Shown here piece after piece: positions 7,102 to 11,411 of a stretch of DNA of 11,411 nucleotides. The position numbers were made by a program, and so were the translations under genes. The stretch lies in NCBI GenBank assembly GCA_964544345.1, contig CAZJBT010000065.1, positions 1 to 11,411 of the forward strand. Direction: 5' to 3'. A model generated the notes under the pieces. That model saw nothing but the letters and a program-made list of their open reading frames with translations, was not told where the DNA came from and did no database searches. Each line of letters opens with the position of its first letter. Position 1 is the stretch's first letter. This DNA is from CAKTOF01 sp964544345 (GTDB taxonomy: Bacteria > Bacillota > Clostridia > Oscillospirales > Oscillospiraceae).

Positions 7102-7599
7102 ATGAAACAACTCTACTTGATCGGCGGCACAATGGGCGTCGGCAAGACAGCGGCGTGCCAACACTTGAAGAAAAGACTGCCGCGCAGCGTGTATCTGGAT
7201 GGCGACTGGTGCTGGGATAGCAGTCCGTTCCAGGTGACGGAGGAGACGAAACAGATGGTAATGGACAATATCTGTCATCTCCTGAATAATTTCCTGCGTT
7301 GCTCTGCCTATGAGAACGTCATTTTTAGCTGGGTGATGCATGAACAGGCGATTCTCGACATGCTTACCGCATCTCTCGATCTGGATGGCGTGCGGCTGCA
7401 CAAAATTTCACTCGTCTGCAGCGAGGAAGCGCTTCGTGCTCGTCTTGGCGCGGATGTGGCGCGCGGCGTGCGAACCGGGGACGTTATCGAGCGCAGCGTG
7501 GCGCGCCTGCCGCTTTTCGATGCGCTGGACACTGTGAAGCTCGACGTCTCCATTCTCACAGCGGAGCAGGCGGCAGAGCGAATTTGTGCCGAACTGTGA
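7102..7599 (+). CDS. Small P-loop kinase-like / AAA-family ATPase of unknown substrate
   Basis: A 165-residue soluble protein with a Walker A at its N-terminus (GTMGVGKT, residues 9-16) and the overall size and order of small-molecule kinases of the nucleotide/shikimate kinase fold. After the P-loop, VYLDGDWCWD (30-39) is in the place of the acceptor-binding aspartate motif. ENVIFSWVMH (71-80) ends a Walker B-like strand. An arginine-rich 'lid' (RLGADVARGVRTGDVIER, about 114-131) precedes the C-terminal strand and LTAEQAAERI helix. The ATG at 7102 is chosen because AGGAGG at 7091-7096 lies 5 bases upstream; an in-frame TTG at 7084 lies inside the terminator T run and is rejected. Similar proteins are commonly labelled 'AAA family ATPase' or 'nucleotide kinase' in Clostridia. 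The substrate is unknown; I infer phosphorylation of a small molecule or nucleotide. Confidence 0.82.
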   Translation: MKQLYLIGGTMGVGKTAACQHLKKRLPRSVYLDGDWCWDSSPFQVTEETKQMVMDNICHLLNNFLRCSAYENVIFSWVMHEQAILDMLTASLDLDGVRLHKISLVCSEEALRARLGADVARGVRTGDVIERSVARLPLFDALDTVKLDVSILTAEQAAERICAEL

Positions 7600-7610
7600 A
7601 CCAAATTTCA

Positions 7611-7654
7611 AAGCAGGCAGGACGCGTCGACCGCGCGGCTCTGCCTGCTTTTTT
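7611..7654 (+). terminator. Terminator between convergent genes
   Basis: AAGCAGGCAG (7611-7620) pairs with CTGCCTGCTT (7641-7650). The 20-base loop is rich in CG and may form a small inner stem. On the + strand six T (7649-7654) follow, so it ends the kinase-like gene. On the minus strand it begins 4 bases after the stop of the convergent gene, but the exit tract there (TGAAATTT) is weaker, so bidirectional use is possible and less certain. Confidence 0.83.
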
Positions 7655-7657
7655 ACA

Positions 7658-8152
7658 TTATGACAGCTTCTCATTGCTCCCCATGCTGCCAAAGCCAGCA
7701 GGCGAGGCACATGAAAGTACGCGCTGATAGGTGCCAAGCCCTGCGATCTTGAAGTAGCGCGTCTTTCCACTGTAGGTACTGATAATATAAGCGAGGTCAT
7801 GGCCATCCTCGTCCAATCCTGCGTCTGCGACCGTGATGACCGCGCCGTCGGGAAAGGTTAGGATCACAGCGTCCATTCCGCTTACATCCGGCTTGAAAAA
7901 GCAGTACTCCAGCGCGCTTGTGCGCGTCAACGCCTGCGCGGCATAGTACAGATTACCTTCGTTCAGCGCGTAGTCGCCCTCGCCGCTTTCTGCCTTGACA
8001 TAGTAAGGCTCAAGCTGGTACCAAGAGAGCATATGGATGTTGGAAAACTCCTGCACGAACCCCTTGATGCGGGCGACGCGGAGAAGGGAAACGGAAAGAA
8101 CCGTAACAAAGATCAGCAGAAGTGCGAACACGCCGGCAACATACTTTTTCAT
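7658..8152 (-). CDS. Membrane-anchored protein of unknown function (164 aa)
   Basis: I do not recognise this family. The start at 8152 gives MKKYVAGVFALLLIF, with AAGGAG (8161-8166) 8 bases upstream; the longer frame back to 8218 has no binding site. Residues 4-26 form one hydrophobic segment after two lysines and before RVARIK, which fits a signal anchor or uncleaved signal peptide. The remaining ~135 residues are polar. They include a tyrosine-rich part (WYQLEPYYV, about 44-52) and a probable beta-rich end (DAVILTFPDGAVITVADAG, then GKTRYFKIAGLGTYQRVL). The 'F.DG..ITV' and 'Y.KI.G..TY.RVL' pattern suggests a small beta-strand fold like those of other short clostridial envelope proteins, but I cannot name it. 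It has its own promoter and is convergent with the kinase-like gene. Three internal cysteines are present but no lipobox. Confidence 0.78.
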   Translation of the reverse strand: MKKYVAGVFALLLIFVTVLSVSLLRVARIKGFVQEFSNIHMLSWYQLEPYYVKAESGEGDYALNEGNLYYAAQALTRTSALEYCFFKPDVSGMDAVILTFPDGAVITVADAGLDEDGHDLAYIISTYSGKTRYFKIAGLGTYQRVLSCASPAGFGSMGSNEKLS

Positions 8153-8268
8153 GAGGTACACTCCTTCCCAAACCTGCCGCCCAACTGCCAGTCGGGCAGA
8201 ATTCGGCCGCCGCGTCATTGTGCGGTGCGTTGCAGCCTGTTATCCCGCTGCGTGGAGCCATCCTCCTG

Positions 8269-8297
8269 ATTATACGATCGTCAAAGGGAAAAAGCAA
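8269..8297 (-). promoter_or_regulatory. Promoter for the 164-aa membrane protein gene
   Basis: Read on the minus strand, a perfect TATAAT (8274 to 8269) is preceded by a 17-base spacer and TTGCTT (8297 to 8292), a weak three-of-six -35 box. The start would be near 8262, leaving a leader of about 110 bases before the ATG at 8152. TTGACG also occurs 4 bases before the -10 box but is too close to serve. I see no riboswitch or clear operator in the leader, only a weak imperfect inverted repeat around 8173-8200. Confidence 0.6.
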
Positions 8298-8332
8298 GAA
8301 AGAAGAAGCGCCTGCCGCAGCCGGCAGGCGCT
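8296..8332 (-). terminator. Terminator of the second importer operon
   Basis: AGCGCCTGCCG (8307-8317) and CGGCAGGCGCT (8322-8332) form a perfect 11-bp stem around a four-base loop. On the minus strand it is followed by a pyrimidine/T-rich stretch (TCTTCTTTCTTG). It begins 4 bases after the stop codon of the 91-residue gene, and its T-rich tail runs straight into the promoter of the next minus-strand gene. Confidence 0.85.
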
Positions 8333-8336
8333 CAGG

Positions 8337-8612
8337 TTAACGAAACCAGACAAAAACGCAGAACAGGATGAAAACCAGAAAGCAGACGGCAAATACAAGT
8401 CCAATCAGCAGCACGGCAGCGAGGATGCCGCCCATGGCGGCCCGGCGCTCCTTTTTTGTAAGCTCCAGCGGCTCGCCGGAGTCGGAGACAGTTTCCTGCT
8501 TTCGCTTTGCTTCGTCGATATACCACGGCATGCCGTCCACATTCATGTTGGCGATGGTGCGGCCGTCGTCGATAAATGGCTCCTTTTTGCGCGTTTTCCC
8601 TTTTCGGCTCAC
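8337..8612 (-). CDS. 91-aa tail-anchored membrane protein coupled to OppF-type gene
   Basis: This short gene starts at GTG (8612-8610), overlapping the stop of the OppF-type gene as GTGA; AAGGA (8626-8622) lies 9 bases upstream. The product has a lysine/arginine-rich N-terminus, a distinctive segment DDGRTIANMNVDGMPWY (15-31), a charged linker ending LTKKERRAAM (51-60), and then about 30 almost purely hydrophobic residues (about 61-90) ending WFR. The charge pattern predicts a cytosolic N-terminus and a single C-terminal membrane helix. I have a weak memory of the 'DDGR.IA.M....' segment in unnamed Clostridia proteins but cannot name a family. The position as last gene of an importer operon with overlapping translation suggests a role linked to the transporter, for example assembly or regulation. 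That is inference only. Confidence 0.8.
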   Translation of the reverse strand: MSRKGKTRKKEPFIDDGRTIANMNVDGMPWYIDEAKRKQETVSDSGEPLELTKKERRAAMGGILAAVLLIGLVFAVCFLVFILFCVFVWFR

Positions 8613-9640
8613 GACTCCGCTTCCTTCTTGGCCATGTCGTCGTACAGGTGGCAGGCGACCAAATGACCCGGCTCGATCTCGCGGTATTCCGGCGTTGTCT
8701 GGCTGCAGATCTCCATGCACTCACTGCAGCGGGTGTGGAACTTACAGCCGGACGGCGGATTGGCCGGGGAGGGGATCGAGCCGGTAAGCACGATGCGCTC
8801 CATCTTCTCGTCCGGATCCGGAACTGGGATCGCGGAGAAAAGCGCTTTGGTGTACGGATGGAGCGGATTGTCAAAGAGCCGGTCTGTGTCCGCGTACTCG
8901 ACCATCGAGCCGAGGTACATGACGCCGACGGTGTCGGAGATGTGCTGAACCACGCTCAAATCGTGCGAAATGAACAGATACGTCAGCCCGAATTCCCGCT
9001 GGAGCTGCCGAAGCAGGTTGATGATCTGCGCCTGGATCGAGACGTCAAGCGCAGAGACAGGCTCGTCGCAGAGGATAAAGTCTGGATTGAGCGCGAGTGC
9101 GCGCGCAATGCAGATGCGCTGGCGCTGACCGCCGGAGAACTCGTGTGGGTAGCGATCCTTGTGGTACTCCTGTAAACCGCAGGCACGCATGATACGGCTG
9201 ACGTAATCGTCGAGCTCGTTTTCTGGAACGATCTTGTGTTCGCGCACGGCCTCGCCGATGATTTCGCCGACAGGCAGACGGGGCGACAGACTTGAATATG
9301 GATCCTGGAAAATGATCTGGAGACGCGGGCGCATTTTGCGCAGCTCCTCGCGGCTGAGCTTGAAGATGTCGATGCCGTCAAAGAGCACCTCGCCTTCGGT
9401 TTTTTCCTGTAGGCGGAGCAGCGTGCGGCCGGTGGTGGACTTGCCGCAGCCGGATTCGCCGACCAGACCCATTGTCGTGCCGCGCTTGATCTTAAATGAG
9501 ATGTCGTCCACGGCCTTGACGTTGCCGATGGTCATCTTGAAAAAGCTCGATTTGATCGGGAAGTACTTTTTCAGATGATTGACCTCGAGGAGGTATTCGC
9601 TTTTCCCGGTCTGTGCCTGTTTGGTGATGTTTTCTGCCAT
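8609..9640 (-). CDS. oppF: Oligopeptide ABC transporter ATP-binding protein, OppF type
   Basis: ATPase of 343 residues. Walker A GESGCGKS (61-68), Q-loop Q112, canonical signature FSGGQ (168-172), Walker B FILCDE (188-193), D-loop SALD and H-loop H226 (FISHDLS) are all intact. The C-terminal oligopeptide extension starts HPYTKALFSAIP (about 261) and carries Cys299, 305, 312 and 330, plus an extra Cys308. The N-terminus FPIKSSFFKMTIGNVKAVDD is typical of OppF. GGAGGAG (9654-9648) lies 7 bases upstream of the ATG, and only one base separates it from the stop of the OppD-type gene. Its last codons overlap the GTG start of the 91-residue gene. Unlike the DppF-type protein of the other operon, its signature motif is the standard form, so the two importers are not recent duplicates of each other. 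Substrate unproven; oligopeptide most likely. Confidence 0.95.
   Translation of the reverse strand: MAENITKQAQTGKSEYLLEVNHLKKYFPIKSSFFKMTIGNVKAVDDISFKIKRGTTMGLVGESGCGKSTTGRTLLRLQEKTEGEVLFDGIDIFKLSREELRKMRPRLQIIFQDPYSSLSPRLPVGEIIGEAVREHKIVPENELDDYVSRIMRACGLQEYHKDRYPHEFSGGQRQRICIARALALNPDFILCDEPVSALDVSIQAQIINLLRQLQREFGLTYLFISHDLSVVQHISDTVGVMYLGSMVEYADTDRLFDNPLHPYTKALFSAIPVPDPDEKMERIVLTGSIPSPANPPSGCKFHTRCSECMEICSQTTPEYREIEPGHLVACHLYDDMAKKEAES
8622..8626 (-). promoter_or_regulatory. Ribosome binding site for the GTG-started 91-aa gene
   Basis: On the minus strand AAGGA ends 9 bases before the GTG at 8612, inside the end of the OppF-type gene. It decides the start of the small gene, whose frame is also open for 36 codons upstream but only as a shadow of oppF. 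Confidence 0.6.
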
Positions 9641-9641
9641 C

Positions 9642-10826
9642 TCAAAGCTCCTCCACGTTCACAGATTTGGGATAGCCCACGATCTCGCCCTGCTCCAGAT
9701 AGCGGTAGCATGAGACAGAGTGCGTTTCGCTGAGCTTAATCTCGGGCGGATACACGCCGGAGCACTCTCCCACGCACTTGTCGCAGCGGTCGCGGAAGTA
9801 ACAGTAGTTCGGCATGTTGACCGGGTTCGGAACCGAGCCGGGAATGTTGTAAAGCTCATCGACCTTCTTGTTGACGGCTGGTTTGGAAGCCATCAGGCCA
9901 ATGGTGTACGGGTGACTCGGATTGTGGAAGATATCGCGGCTCGTACCCTTCTCGATCACACGGCCCGCGTACATGACAACGACGTAGTCGGCCATGTGCG
10001 CGACGACGCCGAGGTCGTGTGTGATCAGCATGATGGAGCTGTTGACCTTTTCCTTCAGATCCTTGAGCAGATCAAGGATCTGCGCCTGGATCGTCACGTC
10101 GAGCGCGGTGGTCGGTTCGTCAGCGATAATGAGCTCCGGGCCGCAGGCAAGCGCAATGGCGATCATGATACGCTGGCGCATGCCGCCGGACAGCTCGTGC
10201 GGATACATTTTATATACGCCTTCCTTGTTCGCGATGCCGACCAGCTCGAGCATTTCAAGTGTACGGGTGCGGACTTTCTCTTTCGACATCTCCGGGTTGT
10301 GCAGCTTGATGACCTCATCGACCTGCTTACCGATGCGGAAAACCGGGTTCAGGCTGGTCATCGGTTCCTGAAAGATCATCGAGACCTTGTTTCCGCGGAT
10401 GTGCTGCATCTCGGCTGTTGGGACGTTGACAATATTGTAGGCCGTACCGTCGCCCTTGTTGAAGCGGATCTCACCGCTGACCGTTTGCCCCTGTGGCCGC
10501 TGGAGAAGCTGCATAAGGGAGAGGGAGGTGACGCTCTTGCCGCAGCCAGACTCGCCGACAACGCCGACGGTTGAGCACTTCGGGATATTGAAGCTGATGC
10601 CGTCGACCGCTTTGACGGTGCCAATATCGGTGAAGAAGTAGCTGCATACATTGTCAAATTCGACGACGTTGTTTTCGTCATGCATTTTGGTCGTGTAGAG
10701 CGCAGGATCCTTTTTAGCGTTGCCGCGCTCTTTTTCCAGCTTGCGGGTCAGGCGGCGGTTGAACCGGGAGATTCGCGCGGACTCCTTGCCAGAAATATAA
10801 GAATCGTTCTTTTTCTTCTTGCTCAT
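9642..10826 (-). CDS. oppD: Oligopeptide ABC transporter ATP-binding protein, OppD type, with basic N-terminal extension
   Basis: ATPase of 394 residues, longer than the usual 320-360. From Val54 onward it is standard: Walker A GESGCGKS (91-98), Q-loop Q153, signature LSGGM (212-216), Walker B LIIADE (232-237), H-loop H270 (LITHDLG). The oligopeptide extension from HPYTIGLM (about 305) carries Cys342, 348, 355 and 373 plus an extra Cys351. The first ~48 residues are extra and very basic (MSKKKKND, then SRFNRRLTRKLEKERGNAKK). The ATG at 10826 is supported by AAGGGGG (10843-10837), which overlaps the permease stop codon and lies 10 bases upstream. A second in-frame ATG at residue 48 would give a normal-length OppD, so a shorter product cannot be excluded. 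It forms a heterodimer with the OppF-type subunit encoded one base downstream. Confidence 0.93.
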   Translation of the reverse strand: MSKKKKNDSYISGKESARISRFNRRLTRKLEKERGNAKKDPALYTTKMHDENNVVEFDNVCSYFFTDIGTVKAVDGISFNIPKCSTVGVVGESGCGKSVTSLSLMQLLQRPQGQTVSGEIRFNKGDGTAYNIVNVPTAEMQHIRGNKVSMIFQEPMTSLNPVFRIGKQVDEVIKLHNPEMSKEKVRTRTLEMLELVGIANKEGVYKMYPHELSGGMRQRIMIAIALACGPELIIADEPTTALDVTIQAQILDLLKDLKEKVNSSIMLITHDLGVVAHMADYVVVMYAGRVIEKGTSRDIFHNPSHPYTIGLMASKPAVNKKVDELYNIPGSVPNPVNMPNYCYFRDRCDKCVGECSGVYPPEIKLSETHSVSCYRYLEQGEIVGYPKSVNVEEL

Positions 10827-10841
10827 CGTGTTGCCGCCCCC

Positions 10842-11411
10842 TTACTGCTTCATTTTCGGATCGAACGCATCGCGCAGACCGTCGCCGACAAAATTGAATG
10901 CAATGACAGTCAGACAGATCAAACAACCGACCGGGATCCAGATATGCGCATAGCGGATCAGGTTTTCGTTCGATGATGTGATGGAATTGATCATGGTGCC
11001 CCAGGTGGCCAACGGGTGCTTGACGCCGAGACCGAGGAAGCTCAGGGTCGACTCCGTGATGATGACGCTGCCGAGTCCCATTGTGGCATTGACGATCAGT
11101 TGGGGCATGACATTCGGGATCAGATGACGGAAGATCCGGCGCGAGGTCGAGATGCCGGTCGCTTCCGCAGCGGTCATAAACTCCTGCTCACGCAGCGAGA
11201 GGATCTGGCCGCGTACCAGGCGCGCGACGCCAGCCCAGCCGAGGAAGCCAAGCACCGCCATCATCCAGACCAGACGCATGTACGAGCTGAGCCGAAGCGA
11301 GTCGAAGAACGCGCCAAGGATGATCAGGATCGGCATGGACGGAATGCAGTAGAACACATCGACCAGACGCATGATAAGCGTGTCGATCCAGCCGCCAAAG
11401 TAGCCGGCGAC
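10842..11411 (-). CDS. oppC: Oligopeptide ABC transporter permease, OppC type (5'-truncated)
   Basis: C-terminal 189 residues of a C-type permease; the frame is open to the window edge at 11411, so the start lies outside. The visible part begins VAGYFGGWIDTLMRLVDVFY, the conserved region after the second or third helix. It contains an EAA loop EFMTAAEATGISTSRRI that contacts the ATPase, and then TESTLSFLGLGVKHPLATWG. It ends in a final helix and the family-typical GDGLRDAFDPKMKQ. It is clearly related to the DppC-type permease of the first operon but differs throughout, so it belongs to a separate importer. A 15-base gap leads to the OppD-type gene. The B-type permease and binding protein of this system are presumably upstream, outside the window. 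Confidence 0.93.
   Translation of the reverse strand, partial: VAGYFGGWIDTLIMRLVDVFYCIPSMPILIILGAFFDSLRLSSYMRLVWMMAVLGFLGWAGVARLVRGQILSLREQEFMTAAEATGISTSRRIFRHLIPNVMPQLIVNATMGLGSVIITESTLSFLGLGVKHPLATWGTMINSITSSNENLIRYAHIWIPVGCLICLTVIAFNFVGDGLRDAFDPKMKQ

Noticed and set aside
8158..8218. A longer N-terminus for the 164-residue membrane protein
   Set aside because: The upstream start has no binding site and would place 22 polar residues before the anchor, while AAGGAG lies 8 bases before the ATG at 8152.
8279..8284. TTGACG as -35 box of the minus-strand promoter
   Set aside because: It lies only 4 bases from the TATAAT box, so the spacing excludes it; TTGCTT at 17 bases was used instead.
8037..8666. 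A 209-codon + strand open frame
   Set aside because: It crosses the antisense strand of three minus-strand genes, a terminator and a promoter, and its composition is that of a shadow frame.
9720..10574. A 284-codon + strand open frame opposite the OppD-type gene
   Set aside because: It is the antisense shadow of the Walker and signature regions of OppD; there is no binding site and no recognisable domain.
1..11411. CRISPR arrays, insertion sequences, attachment sites, tRNA or rRNA genes
   Set aside because: No regularly spaced repeats, transposase or integrase motifs, terminal inverted repeats or structured RNA genes were found by reading; the two importer operons share family motifs only at the protein level.

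Overview
The window is about 11.4 kb of GC-rich bacterial DNA, estimated by eye at 55-60% G+C. It most resembles a Bacillota genome of class Clostridia, and the Oscillospiraceae (Ruminococcaceae) or a neighbouring gut lineage is my best guess. This rests on strong AGGAGG/GAGGGGG ribosome binding sites, sigma-A-type promoters, compact ABC operons of the opp/dpp type, a clostridial-style M3 oligoendopeptidase and small unnamed membrane proteins. The assignment is inference; no rRNA, tRNA or marker gene is present to fix it.

Left part (1-5253, + strand): an operon for a peptide/nickel-type ABC importer. In order it holds the C-terminal 387 residues of a family 5 substrate-binding protein, an intercistronic hairpin, a DppB/OppB-type permease, a DppC/OppC-type permease, a DppD-type ATPase and a DppF-type ATPase. 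The last four genes are joined by 4-8 bp overlaps or a very short gap, and the operon ends in a 13-bp perfect terminator hairpin.

Middle (5281-8332): a near-consensus promoter drives a cytosolic M3 oligoendopeptidase F. A strong terminator follows it and then, almost touching that terminator, a small P-loop kinase-like gene. Convergent to this is a 164-residue membrane-anchored protein of unknown function on the minus strand, with its own promoter. A shared hairpin terminator sits between the two convergent genes.

Right part (8337-11411, - strand): the end of a second opp-type importer operon. It holds a 5'-truncated permease, an OppD-type ATPase with an unusual basic N-terminal extension, an OppF-type ATPase, and a 91-residue tail-anchored protein that starts at a GTG overlapping the OppF stop codon (GTGA). 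A hairpin terminator closes the operon and lies against the promoter of the next minus-strand gene.

Taken together the region looks like a peptide uptake and degradation locus: two distinct peptide importers converge on an intracellular oligopeptidase. Most of it is ordinary in family terms. The least explained items are the 91-residue protein coupled to oppF, the OppD basic N-terminal extension, the unnamed 164-residue membrane protein and the orphan kinase-like gene. I see no CRISPR array, insertion sequence, phage gene, tRNA or rRNA, and no convincing entirely new system.
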